Positions 9,749-17,550 of a DNA stretch of 64,000 bases are shown in pieces. Source of the DNA: Rhodobacteraceae bacterium M382 (GTDB lineage Bacteria; Pseudomonadota; Alphaproteobacteria; Rhodobacterales; Rhodobacteraceae); assembly GCA_025141015.1 (NCBI GenBank), contig CP081098.1, forward strand, positions 2,920,501 to 2,984,500, given 5' to 3'. The notes beneath the pieces were generated by a model. It saw nothing but the letters and a program-made list of their open reading frames with translations. It did not search any database and had not been told where the DNA came from. Positions within the stretch are counted from its first letter, which is position 1; each line of letters starts with the position of its first letter. The translations under genes and the position numbers were made by a program.

Positions 9749-10222
9749 ATGAGCAAAAGCCTGAAACGGGTGTGCGCCGCGCTGGACACCGCGGGCCTGA
9801 CCCCCACGATTGTTGAAACCCGGCAATCGCGCACTGCCGTCGAGGCCGCACACTCCGTGGATTGCGAGGTGGATCAAATCGTCAAATCCATCGTGTTCAA
9901 GGGAGAAACCAGCCAGCAGGCCATCCTGTTCCTGACTGCAGGTGGCAATCAAATTGATGCGGCCAAGGCGACGGCGTTGGCCGGGGAGCCTCTGGTCAAG
10001 GCAGATGCTGCGTTGATCCGCAGTCAGACCGGGTTTGCGATTGGCGGGGTCTCACCGATCGGACATCTGAACCCGATCCGTGTCTTTATGGACCCACGGC
10101 TGAATGATTTTTCCACCATATGGGCTGCAGCTGGTACGCCGCGACATGTGTTTTCCGCTGCGCCGGACGAAATCCGGACATCAAGCGGTGCGGTCTTGGC
10201 GAATTTCGTGATGAACGGCTAA
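9749..10222 (+). CDS. YbaK/EbsC-type aminoacyl-tRNA deacylase
   Basis: A 157-residue protein of the YbaK/ProX-like fold. Typical features are the central KSIVFKGE (the conserved Lys of the editing pocket), the LTAGGNQID loop and GFAIGGVSPIGH near residues 100-112. Homologues hydrolyse mischarged aminoacyl-tRNAs such as Cys-tRNA(Pro) or Ala-tRNA(Pro); the specificity here cannot be read. ATG 9749 was chosen because GGAACAGG lies just upstream and the longer frame extends through the glnE promoter region. It is monocistronic and divergent from glnE. Confidence 0.86.
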   Translation: MSKSLKRVCAALDTAGLTPTIVETRQSRTAVEAAHSVDCEVDQIVKSIVFKGETSQQAILFLTAGGNQIDAAKATALAGEPLVKADAALIRSQTGFAIGGVSPIGHLNPIRVFMDPRLNDFSTIWAAAGTPRHVFSAAPDEIRTSSGAVLANFVMNG

Positions 10223-10322
10223 GACACACACGTCCCAAAAAATTTGGCAAGCGCACCATCCTGATGCGTTTTGACACGTCCTTCGGTACGTTTCGAGGCA
10301 TCAAGGGCGTTTCAACTGGGTA

Positions 10323-10454
10323 TCAGCCACCCAAAAATTGCCAACCGGCCCGCAGGATCGGGACCCATAACAGGACACCTGCCGCCACGCCGGGTAAGAT
10401 CCACCATCCATCCGTAAATTGTACCATTTCGCTGCTGCCTGACTGCGGGTTCAT
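10323..10454 (-). CDS. Small predicted single-pass membrane protein (43 residues)
   Basis: A short frame starting at ATG 10454, preceded on the minus strand by GAGAGGGA three bases upstream, a good ribosome binding site. The product begins MNPQSGSSEM, then has a tryptophan-rich hydrophobic segment (WWILPGVAAGVLLWVPIL) and a short tail ending WQFLGG. This layout (short polar N-terminus, one membrane helix) is typical of small inner-membrane proteins. No family is recognised. It lies in the gap between the ybaK-like gene and the DUF2852 gene, convergent with the former and divergent from the latter, near the paired operators at 10553-10632. Confidence 0.55.
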   Translation of the reverse strand: MNPQSGSSEMVQFTDGWWILPGVAAGVLLWVPILRAGWQFLGG

Positions 10455-10552
10455 GGTTCCCTCTCATGTCCCGGGGTTTAGCCTAGAAAATCGAAAAAGT
10501 GTTTACAGAACCTTAACGACGCATCCCAGTGGCTGAAAATCGCCTATAACGG

Positions 10553-10574
10553 GTAATGTAAAAAACTTTCACAT
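10553..10574. promoter_or_regulatory. Operator-like inverted repeat, copy 1 (upstream of DUF2852 gene)
   Basis: A 22-base element with the palindromic core ATGTAAA-N5-TTCACAT, preceded by GTA. A second copy of the same length and spacing starts 58 bases downstream. The regular dyad suggests a dimeric repressor or activator; the regulator is unknown. The spacing between TGTRA and TYACA is 7 bases, one more than a CRP site. Confidence 0.6.
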
Positions 10575-10610
10575 CGCCCCTTGCAGGACCGGGACCGGAA
10601 CCCAATATGA

Positions 10611-10632
10611 GTAATGTGAAAGACATTTACAT
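10611..10632. promoter_or_regulatory. Operator-like inverted repeat, copy 2 (upstream of DUF2852 gene)
   Basis: A 22-base element with the core ATGTGAA-N5-TTTACAT, preceded by GTA. The A/G asymmetry is reversed relative to copy 1. It ends 21 bases before the DUF2852 start codon, so a bound regulator would cover the promoter or the 5' leader. Confidence 0.6.
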
Positions 10633-10653
10633 ACCCAACCCGGAGAAAGCGAA

Positions 10654-11070
10654 ATGAACACCCTGACCGACACCCACCCTGTACAGACCAACGCTGGTTG
10701 GTTTGCACGCAGCGAAGCCTGGCTGGACAGCAAGGGCAAAGGTGCCTGGATTGCCGCGATGGTTCTGGGCTTTGTGTTCTTCTGGCCGGTTGGCCTGGCC
10801 CTTCTGTTTTACATGATCTGGAGCAAACGCATGTTTTCGAAATCCTGCACCACACGGAAATCCTGGTCTCGCCATGGTATGTCCGCGATGTCCACAACCG
10901 GCAACAGCGCCTTTGACAGCTACAAGGCGGATACCCTGCAGCGTCTGGAACAGGAACAGCGCGATTTTGAAGCCTTTCTGGAACGTCTGCGCGAAGCCAA
11001 GGACAAATCCGAATTTGACGACTTTATGGACGAACGCGCCCGCGCTGCCGGTGCCGACGGCGAAAAATAA
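10654..11070 (+). CDS. DUF2852 membrane protein
   Basis: A 138-residue protein matching the alphaproteobacterial DUF2852 pattern. It has a short polar start, a hydrophobic segment at about 31-57 (WIAAMVLGFVFFWPVGLALL) and a long soluble C-terminal half rich in Glu/Arg (about 90-135) predicted to form a helix or coiled coil, ending in an acidic tail. The function of the family is unknown. CGGAGAAAG lies upstream of the ATG as ribosome binding site. Two matching inverted repeats sit in the 100 bases before it, so transcription is probably tightly regulated. It is followed after 60 bases by an RDD-family gene on the same strand. Confidence 0.85.
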   Translation: MNTLTDTHPVQTNAGWFARSEAWLDSKGKGAWIAAMVLGFVFFWPVGLALLFYMIWSKRMFSKSCTTRKSWSRHGMSAMSTTGNSAFDSYKADTLQRLEQEQRDFEAFLERLREAKDKSEFDDFMDERARAAGADGEK

Positions 11071-11085
11071 ACCGATCCCTCCCGT

Positions 11086-11114
11086 CGCCCCCACATTGGG
11101 GGCGGCACCCTTTT
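11086..11114 (+). terminator. Hairpin between DUF2852 and RDD genes, possible weak terminator
   Basis: Stem CGCCCCC / GGGGGCG (11086-11092 and 11098-11104) with loop ACATT, followed after 6 bases by a short T run (TTTT). It may reduce read-through into the RDD gene or stabilise the upstream mRNA. Confidence 0.5.
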
Positions 11115-11130
11115 CCAATTACAGGACCAG

Positions 11131-11565
11131 ATGATGACCGCCCTGCCCGACCCACACAGCCACCCGCAGTTCTACGACTCGGTCCCTGCCAAACGTCTGT
11201 TTGCCTGGGTCGTTGATTCGGTGGTGATTTTGGCCATTTCCTTTGTGGTCGTTTTGTTCACGGCCTTTATCGGCCTCTTTATCTGGCCGTTGCTGTATCT
11301 GGTGGTCGGATTCGCCTATCGGGTCGTGACCCTGTCAAACGGGTCTGCAACCTGGGGGATGCGGGTGGCCGGTGTCGAACTGCGCGATGCGCAAGGCGAC
11401 CGTCTGGACGGGTCGATGGCCCTGTTTCATACTGCGGGCTATACGATCTCGTTGGCCTTTCCGCTGATTCAGGTGGTGTCGATCATAATGATGCTGACCG
11501 GTGCCAGAGGCCAGGGCCTGACCGATGCCTTTCTGGGCACTGTCGCGCTGAACCGCAGGGCGTGA
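11131..11565 (+). CDS. RDD family membrane protein
   Basis: A 144-residue integral membrane protein with the RDD signature: an N-terminal KRLFAWVVDS (Arg/Asp in the first helix), two hydrophobic segments at about 28-62, GMRVAGVELRDAQGDRL in the middle and a hydrophobic C-terminal segment. RDD proteins are widespread small membrane proteins of mostly unknown function; some are linked to ion exchange. Two adjacent ATGs (11131, 11134) could serve as start. It is probably partly cotranscribed with the DUF2852 gene. Confidence 0.84.
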   Translation: MMTALPDPHSHPQFYDSVPAKRLFAWVVDSVVILAISFVVVLFTAFIGLFIWPLLYLVVGFAYRVVTLSNGSATWGMRVAGVELRDAQGDRLDGSMALFHTAGYTISLAFPLIQVVSIIMMLTGARGQGLTDAFLGTVALNRRA

Positions 11566-11602
11566 CGTAAAAAAAGGCCCAAATTCACGCCTCTCAAACC
11601 AT

Positions 11603-11628
11603 GAGCTGCCAATGCCACTTGGCGGCTC
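11603..11628 (+). other. Stem-loop between RDD gene and bpt
   Basis: GAGCTGCCAA and TTGGCGGCTC form a 10-bp stem with one G-U pair around a TGCCAC loop. There is no T run, so it may be a transcript-end stabiliser rather than an intrinsic terminator. Confidence 0.4.
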
Positions 11629-11681
11629 AAACAGCGGTTGCTATCATCCCCTAACCCGAGTGAACAACCCATGAGCCCCGT

Positions 11682-12503
11682 ATGCGTCACACGCTGCCGA
11701 TTGCGCCGCAATTCTATGTTACCGCTCCGCAGCCTTGTCCTTATCTCGAGGGCAGGATGGAGCGGAAGTTGTTCACTGCGCTTCAGGGGGACAATGCCGA
11801 ACAATTGAACAACAGCTTGTCACAACAGGGATTTCGGCGCTCGCAGAATGTCCTGTATCGCCCATCCTGTGCCGAATGCAGCGCCTGTCTGTCGGCCCGT
11901 ATCAATGTTGCCCAGTTCAAAATCACCCGCAGCCAGAAGCGCACGATGAAACGTAACGCGCATCTGAACCGGCGTGCCACATCCCCCTGGGCCACCGAAG
12001 ATCAGTTTGCCCTGTTTCGACGCTATTTGGACACCCGTCACGCAGATGGGGGCATGGCCGACATGGACGTCTTTGAATTCGCCGCCATGATCGAAGAAAC
12101 GCCGATCCGCAGCCGTGTGGTGGAATATGTCGACCGCGACACCGGCGGGCTGACCGCGGCATCGCTGACGGATGTGCTCGATGATGGGCTGAGCATGGTC
12201 TATTCCTTTTATGCCCCTGATCTGCCCCAGCAATCGTTGGGCACGCATATGATTCTGGATCACATCGACATCGCCCGCGAGGCCGGGCTGCCATATGTCT
12301 ATCTGGGCTATTGGGTGCCGGGCAGTTCCAAAATGGGCTACAAGGCGGGATTCTCCGGGCTGGAGATCTATCATGGGCGCAAATGGCAACCAATGACGGA
12401 CCCAGCCGCTTTTGCATCGGCGGCAAAAACGCTGACCGCCGATCCGATTGCCGAACAGGTTGCAAATATCCAATTGCCCGACCGGCGCATAACCAAGAGC
12501 TGA
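11682..12503 (+). CDS. bpt: Leucyl/arginyl-tRNA-protein transferase (Bpt/ATE family)
   Basis: A 273-residue protein with the N-terminal cysteine-rich motif [19 protein letters not shown] and the C-terminal [19 protein letters not shown] of bacterial aminoacyl-tRNA-protein transferases. These enzymes transfer Leu (Bpt) to proteins with N-terminal Asp or Glu, marking them for ClpS/ClpAP degradation. The bacterial Bpt rather than the eukaryotic-like arginyl enzyme is favoured by length and motif spacing. No other N-degron gene is adjacent. It is monocistronic in a gap-flanked position; an inverted repeat at 12536-12551 follows the stop but has no T run. Confidence 0.9.
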   Translation: MRHTLPIAPQFYVTAPQPCPYLEGRMERKLFTALQGDNAEQLNNSLSQQGFRRSQNVLYRPSCAECSACLSARINVAQFKITRSQKRTMKRNAHLNRRATSPWATEDQFALFRRYLDTRHADGGMADMDVFEFAAMIEETPIRSRVVEYVDRDTGGLTAASLTDVLDDGLSMVYSFYAPDLPQQSLGTHMILDHIDIAREAGLPYVYLGYWVPGSSKMGYKAGFSGLEIYHGRKWQPMTDPAAFASAAKTLTADPIAEQVANIQLPDRRITKS

Positions 12504-12735
12504 AGTACCCATCGTAGATACGCCAAGCGCGTCCTGCCGATTTCAATCGGCCAGGATGGTTGCAACGCCAAAGCTCTCGCCGTTAACATAATCGGCGACT
12601 GGCCGCTCTCAGGGGGAATGCATGTTGCCCCAGCGGTTCATGACAACGGACATGGCCCCTGCCAAAGCACCACCATAATCTTTCGCGGCGCAGTACCAGA
12701 GTGAGCCACCTCCTCGCACGAGGGGCTGCACATGA

Positions 12736-12761
12736 AAAAGGGGGCCGATTGGCCCCCTTTT
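12736..12761 (-). terminator. Bidirectional intrinsic terminator after dctM
   Basis: The 11-bp stem AAAAGGGGGCC / GGCCCCCTTTT around GATT is flanked by A and T runs. On the minus strand it ends the TRAP operon, 25 bases after the dctM stop; on the plus strand it could stop transcripts coming from bpt. Confidence 0.88.
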
Positions 12762-12785
12762 ATGGTTTTGTCTGCGATCTCAGGA

Positions 12786-15146
12786 TCAATTCGGGATCAA
12801 ATCCGGCACGATGGTGACGATCGACGGGAACAGCCACAGCAACGCCAGCCCCCCGACCTGAATCAACACAAATGGCAGAATCCCACGATAGATGTGACCT
12901 GTCGTGACTTCCTTGGGTGCCACGCCGCGCAGATAGAACAGAGCAAATCCAAAGGGCGGCGTCAGGAACGAGGTCTGCAAGTTCACTGCCACCATGATGG
13001 TCACCCATTTCGGATCAAACGACCCGCCATAGATCACCGGACCCACAATGGGAATCACGATGTAAATGATCTCGAGAAAGTCGAGCACAAAGCCCAGCAC
13101 AAAGAGCACCAGCATCACGATCAAGAAGACCGTGAGTTCATTGTCGAAGCTCTTGAGGAACTGCTGGATATAGTGTTCGCCGCCAAAGGAGATCACCACC
13201 AGGTTCAGCAACTGCGACCCGATCAGAATGGTAAAGACCATCGACGTTACCTTGGCCGTTTCGCGGACCACCGGGCTCAGAACCCCGCCCGAGAACAGCA
13301 CCCAGCAGCCATACAGCAAACCAAACAGCGCATAGAGATAGGCACCATAAGCACCCAGGAACGCGATCCAGCTTTCGACGCTGACACCACCCTGGTTGAT
13401 CCGCAGGTCAAAGTTCACACCGATCAGGATACAGATGATCACGGCAAATGTGGTCATGATGATCACCTGACCGGATCTGCCTTCGTCCTGAAGCTTGCGA
13501 TAGGCGGCAAGCATGATGGCCCCACCGGCCCCCAGCGCCGCAGCAGGCGTCGGGTTGGTGATACCTCCCAGGATTGATCCAAGAACGGCGATGATCAGAA
13601 CCAAAGGCGGGAAAACCACCCGGATCAGGTCATTCTTGGTTGCGCGCAGGGCCGCTTCCTTGCAGCCATAGATCGCCAATGCCGCCGGCAAGGCCAGCAT
13701 CAAAACAGTGCCCCCCGGCGAGGTGGTCGGTGCAACCAGAAACGCATCGACCAACGCCATCAGACCCACACCGGCTGCGCCGATAATCAGCGGCTTGGGA
13801 TCACCCGAAGGCGAGATCCCCCGACCCAGCATCAGGGTTAGCCCCAGCAACACCATGATCACCGAAACCCCAACACCAATCGGAGCCGCGGCAGCGATCT
13901 TGGCCGTGCGGGCCGCGACCAGTTCGTCTTCGGTCAGTTTCGCAGCCTGAGTGACACCGCCGGCGGCGTCGATTGCCTCCTGTTCGGCGATGGCTTCGTC
14001 CCATGCCAATTGACCGTGCAACTCAATCATCGAGGCGCGGCACTCGTCCCCCACATTGGTTCGCAGGCTGGCCGATTTGGAACTGTCCGAAAAGGCCGAG
14101 ACATCAATATTCTGGCTGCCAATCACACCAATGCTGCCCATCATGAACACACCGACCAACAGCGCGGCGGGGGCAAACAGGAACCAGGTCAGACCTTCGC
14201 CCCGGGTAATGGGTTCATTGTCGGTTGGTTCTGGTGGGACGGCCGGGGCCTTGTCCGGATTCAGCAACGCATAGACAAAGGCATAAACCGCATAGAGCAC
14301 CGCCAGCATGATCCCCGGCAGCAGCGCCGCCTGAAACAGGGTACCAACCGAAACCACGGCCGGTTCGCCCAAATAGGTCAACGCGTCCGAACACCCGGCT
14401 TCTTGTGCGCGGTTTTCCTGGGCCGTGGAATACAGGTCCCCGGCCAGGGTCCCCAGCAGAACGATCACGATGGACGGCGGAATGATCTGCCCCAAAGTAC
14501 CGGATGCCGCAATGACCCCTGTGGCCAGCTCGGGCGAATAATTGTTGCGCAGCATGGTCGGCAACGCCAACAGCCCCATGGTGACCACTGTGGCCCCCAC
14601 GATGCCTGTCGATGCCGCCAGGAATGCCCCCACCACAACGATAGACACGGCCAGACCGCCGGGCAGCGGGCCAAACACGCGCGCCATGGTCGTCAGCAGA
14701 TCGTTGGCAATTTTCGAACGTTCCAGGGTGATCCCCATCAGAACGAACATCAGCACCGCCAACAGGGTTTCGATTGACTGGCCCGCCAGAACCCGTTCAT
14801 TCATGCGGTTGACGATGAACGACACGTTGCGATCCAGCGCGACTTCCCAGCCGCGTGGAAAAACAGGTTCGGCAATCCGTGGCAATTCCGGGTATCGAAA
14901 CACCGAAATCACATCCGGTTTAATGCCGGAATTCACCAGATCCCGATACGTTTGCGATGAAGTATCTATCGCCTGGTGGATCAGCAACCCGGCGCTGTCC
15001 AACGATGCAATGATACCAAACGAGATGATGCCCGCCCCCCCGATGGCAAACGCCACGGGAAAGCCCGACAAAATGCCTCCGAAGAGACAGAAAAACACGA
15101 TCAGCAGGCCGATTTCGACGCCATCAAGACCGAATAGCATAGTCAT
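12786..15146 (-). CDS. TRAP transporter large membrane subunit (DctM type, extended)
   Basis: A 786-residue multi-pass protein. Recognisable DctM segments are the N-terminal GLLIVFFCLFGGILSGFPVA, the central ASTGIVGATVVTMGLLALP and GTLGQIIPPSIVIVLLG, and the C-terminal LDFLEIIYIVIPIVGPVIYG and LQTSFLTPPFGFALFYLRG. DctM is the channel subunit that uses a sodium gradient to import organic acids handed over by the periplasmic binding protein. Standard DctM is about 430 residues. Here extra sequence lies at about 50-120 (soluble, between helices) and about 280-560 (additional helices and a hydrophilic loop rich in Glu/Ala). It is the last gene of the dctP-dctQ-dctM operon. Confidence 0.9.
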   Translation of the reverse strand: MTMLFGLDGVEIGLLIVFFCLFGGILSGFPVAFAIGGAGIISFGIIASLDSAGLLIHQAIDTSSQTYRDLVNSGIKPDVISVFRYPELPRIAEPVFPRGWEVALDRNVSFIVNRMNERVLAGQSIETLLAVLMFVLMGITLERSKIANDLLTTMARVFGPLPGGLAVSIVVVGAFLAASTGIVGATVVTMGLLALPTMLRNNYSPELATGVIAASGTLGQIIPPSIVIVLLGTLAGDLYSTAQENRAQEAGCSDALTYLGEPAVVSVGTLFQAALLPGIMLAVLYAVYAFVYALLNPDKAPAVPPEPTDNEPITRGEGLTWFLFAPAALLVGVFMMGSIGVIGSQNIDVSAFSDSSKSASLRTNVGDECRASMIELHGQLAWDEAIAEQEAIDAAGGVTQAAKLTEDELVAARTAKIAAAAPIGVGVSVIMVLLGLTLMLGRGISPSGDPKPLIIGAAGVGLMALVDAFLVAPTTSPGGTVLMLALPAALAIYGCKEAALRATKNDLIRVVFPPLVLIIAVLGSILGGITNPTPAAALGAGGAIMLAAYRKLQDEGRSGQVIIMTTFAVIICILIGVNFDLRINQGGVSVESWIAFLGAYGAYLYALFGLLYGCWVLFSGGVLSPVVRETAKVTSMVFTILIGSQLLNLVVISFGGEHYIQQFLKSFDNELTVFLIVMLVLFVLGFVLDFLEIIYIVIPIVGPVIYGGSFDPKWVTIMVAVNLQTSFLTPPFGFALFYLRGVAPKEVTTGHIYRGILPFVLIQVGGLALLWLFPSIVTIVPDLIPN

Positions 15147-15157
15147 AGTCCTCGTTC

Positions 15158-16093
15158 TTAATGGGTGCCTTCATAGGCTTCTTCACCTTCGCCAAGACTA
15201 TCCTTGTCGAGGTATTTGTTTTCACTTCCTTCGCCTTCGACGAACTCCAGAAAGGAGCGATAGAAGAATGCGATGGCGTGCAGGAAAACCATGCCAGCAA
15301 AACAGATCAGCAGGATTTTGAACAGGAAATAGCCGTTGAACCCATTTGGACTGAACCCGATGGTTTCCACGTTCCAACGCAGCGCGCGCGATTTCATGAC
15401 CAACCGTTCAATGGTGTCACTGGCCGAGGGTTTCGGCACGATCAGATGACGCCACATGAAGAACCAGCCATACATCCAGATCAGGACAGCAGCCGGCATC
15501 ATGAAGAACAGCGACCCGAACATGTCGATCACTTTCTTTGTGCGGAAGCTGACACCGGAATAGATCAGGTCCACCCGCACATGCCCGCCCTGCACAAAGG
15601 TGTAGGTGGCACACAGGCAGACGACCATGGCATTATACAGCTTCAGCTCTTCGGCGAACCAGCTGATGTCCATCTGCAACGGGATGCCAAAACCGAACGA
15701 CATGTCCGGCCGGGCAAAGACGCGCTGAATAAACACGATCACGATCTGCTGGATCACCATCAGCAACCCGGCCCATGCAAAAAACCGCCCGACTGTATTG
15801 GCAAACCCTTCGAGCCCGCGCACCACTGCCCACATGATCTGATGACGCATCATCCCCACGATGGTCACAATCAGAAAGGCGGTAAAGACGACAAAGAAAA
15901 ACTCGACCGATCCACCATAATAGACGAACCGCATGATCGACTGTTTGTCCGACCAATCCAGCCACAGCTGAGGATTGGCGACCGCATAGCCCAAATTGTA
16001 AAAGGCAAGGCCGATATTCTGGAACATCCATCCCAGCCCTTCGGTCAGGGCACCGATCGTATCGGCAAAGGAAAGACCACGTTCTTCCTGCAT
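15158..16093 (-). CDS. TRAP transporter small membrane subunit (DctQ type, extended)
   Basis: A 311-residue membrane protein. The DctQ-like core (helices around LYNAMVVCLCATYTFVQGGHVRVDLIYSG, the conserved His/Arg/Asp loop, then LFFMMPAAVLIWMYGWFF) lies at about 145-225. It is preceded by roughly 140 residues with three further hydrophobic segments not present in the usual 160-200-residue DctQ. The C-terminal 25 residues are strongly acidic. DctQ scaffolds DctM. The stop is 11 bases before dctM, so the two are tightly coupled, and both subunits are enlarged. Confidence 0.85.
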   Translation of the reverse strand: MQEERGLSFADTIGALTEGLGWMFQNIGLAFYNLGYAVANPQLWLDWSDKQSIMRFVYYGGSVEFFFVVFTAFLIVTIVGMMRHQIMWAVVRGLEGFANTVGRFFAWAGLLMVIQQIVIVFIQRVFARPDMSFGFGIPLQMDISWFAEELKLYNAMVVCLCATYTFVQGGHVRVDLIYSGVSFRTKKVIDMFGSLFFMMPAAVLIWMYGWFFMWRHLIVPKPSASDTIERLVMKSRALRWNVETIGFSPNGFNGYFLFKILLICFAGMVFLHAIAFFYRSFLEFVEGEGSENKYLDKDSLGEGEEAYEGTH

Positions 16094-16164
16094 TCAATCC
16101 CCCGGTATGTCCTTGCAGTCATATGGTCAGCGCCCTGGCGCGCTCCGTTGCTGCAATTGGAAAT

Positions 16165-16192
16165 GGATCCCCCACCCACCCGGTGGAGGATC
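16165..16192 (-). other. Intercistronic stem-loop between dctP and dctQ
   Basis: GGATCC-CCAC pairs with GTGG-GGATCC with one internal mismatch, between the binding-protein gene and the membrane subunits. Hairpins here commonly protect the binding-protein mRNA and raise its expression relative to the permease; that role is inferred from position. Confidence 0.5.
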
Positions 16193-16215
16193 CCAATGTG
16201 ATGGTCTTGGACTGA

Positions 16216-17298
16216 TCAGCCCAGAACGCGATCACGCTGTGCGCGATAGACGCCTTCGGATTTGACCAGCCAACCGGAGGACGCCGCCATGGAAGCTTCG
16301 ACGCTGTTGCGGATACGCGCAAACAATTCGTCGCCCATGTTTTCGTCCAAGGTTTCCTTGGATGCCTTGCCGAATGCATCCCAGACACTGTCAGGGAATT
16401 CCATGACCTTGACGCCACCTGACTGCAGACGCTGCAATGCTGCACCGTTGTTGTTCAGGAATTGTGCCAGGTTCCACTGGTGCGCTTCTGCCGAAGCGAT
16501 TTCGATAATCTTCTGATGCGCGGGGCTCAGGCTATCAAAAACGTCCCGGTTGGTCGCAACCGACAGACCTGCACCCGGCTCGTGGAAGCCCGCAGTATAA
16601 TAGGTCTTGGTGATTTCCTGGAAACCAGCCTTTTCATCCGCCCAGGGACCGATCCATTCGGTGCCGTCGATCGCACCCGACGCCAACGCCTGATACACTT
16701 CCGATCCCGGAATATTCTGAACCGAAGCGCCCAGTTTACCCAGCGCCTTGCCACCCAGACCCGGCATACGGAATTTCAGACCGTTGAAATCTTCGGGGCC
16801 ATTGATTTCCTTGGAGAACCAACCGCCCGCCTGCGCGCCGGTGTTGCCGGCCAGGAACGATTTCAGGCCAAAGATCTGACCCAGTTCGTCATGCATCGCC
16901 ATGCCATCGCCATGGTAATACCAGTTCACCAGTTCCTGCGCCGTCATGCCAAATGGCACAGCCGTAAAGAAGGCATAGCCCGGGTGCTGACCAACAAAGT
17001 AGTAGTCGGCACCGTGATACATGTCCGCCTGGCCCGAAGACACAGCGTCAAACACTTCAAACGCACCCACCAGTTCCCCGGCGGCCTTGATGTCCACTGT
17101 CAGTTCGCCACCCGACATTGCGCCGATATTATCGGCAACACGCTGTGCTGCGTCGAACACACCGGCCAGGCCACGGCCCCATGTGGTTACCATGGTCAAG
17201 GTCCGCTTGCCCTGTGCATAGGCCGGCGCGGCCAGCGTGGTTGCAGCAGCGGCTGTGCCGCCCAGTGCAGAAGTCTTCAAAAAAGAACGACGATCCAT
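16216..17298 (-). CDS. TRAP transporter substrate-binding protein (DctP/TakP-like)
   Basis: A 360-residue periplasmic protein starting at ATG 17298 behind GGGGAGGAAA. The N-terminus MDRRSFLKTSALGG has a twin-arginine signal (RRSFLK) and a cleavage region near PAYAQ (residues 24-29), so export is probably through Tat. The mature protein carries the AGELVGAFEVFDAVSSGQADM and SGAIDGTEWIGPWADE motifs of the TakP-like group, which bind 2-oxo acids or related carboxylates. The actual ligand is unknown. It is the first and probably most expressed gene of the TRAP operon, divergent from a Cache-domain sensor kinase that may sense the same solute. Confidence 0.9.
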   Translation of the reverse strand: MDRRSFLKTSALGGTAAAATTLAAPAYAQGKRTLTMVTTWGRGLAGVFDAAQRVADNIGAMSGGELTVDIKAAGELVGAFEVFDAVSSGQADMYHGADYYFVGQHPGYAFFTAVPFGMTAQELVNWYYHGDGMAMHDELGQIFGLKSFLAGNTGAQAGGWFSKEINGPEDFNGLKFRMPGLGGKALGKLGASVQNIPGSEVYQALASGAIDGTEWIGPWADEKAGFQEITKTYYTAGFHEPGAGLSVATNRDVFDSLSPAHQKIIEIASAEAHQWNLAQFLNNNGAALQRLQSGGVKVMEFPDSVWDAFGKASKETLDENMGDELFARIRNSVEASMAASSGWLVKSEGVYRAQRDRVLG

Positions 17299-17401
17299 CA
17301 GAGTATTTCCTCCCCTATTATTGCGTACAGCCTGAACTTTCGCCCAAGCGGATCGTTGCAAGTGGCGTTAGCCTAGCGACGGAGGAAATGTTGTGAATAC
17401 C

Positions 17402-17414
17402 TAGTACTACGTAG
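17402..17414. promoter_or_regulatory. Overlapping palindromes in the TRAP / two-component intergenic region
   Basis: TAGTACTA (17402-17409) and CTACGTAG (17407-17414) are two perfect 8-bp palindromes sharing 3 bases, about 104 bases upstream of dctP and 137 upstream of the sensor kinase. A site for the adjacent LuxR-type response regulator is plausible but inferred only from position and symmetry. Confidence 0.45.
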
Positions 17415-17550
17415 AAACCGCGTTTTTTGACCTATTCAAAAGTGATGTTGCGTAATTTCGAGTTCACAGGGAGGATTGTAACAGGTCATTTTGCCCAATC
17501 TGGACCGCAGGCTTTGATTTTCGGGTCTCGATTGCGTAACGATTCGCCAC

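Noticed and set aside
12610-12732. Short minus-strand frame ending NRWGNMHSP between bpt and dctM
   Set aside because: Plausible residues over about 39 codons but only a GTG start without a ribosome binding site, and it overlaps the terminator region.
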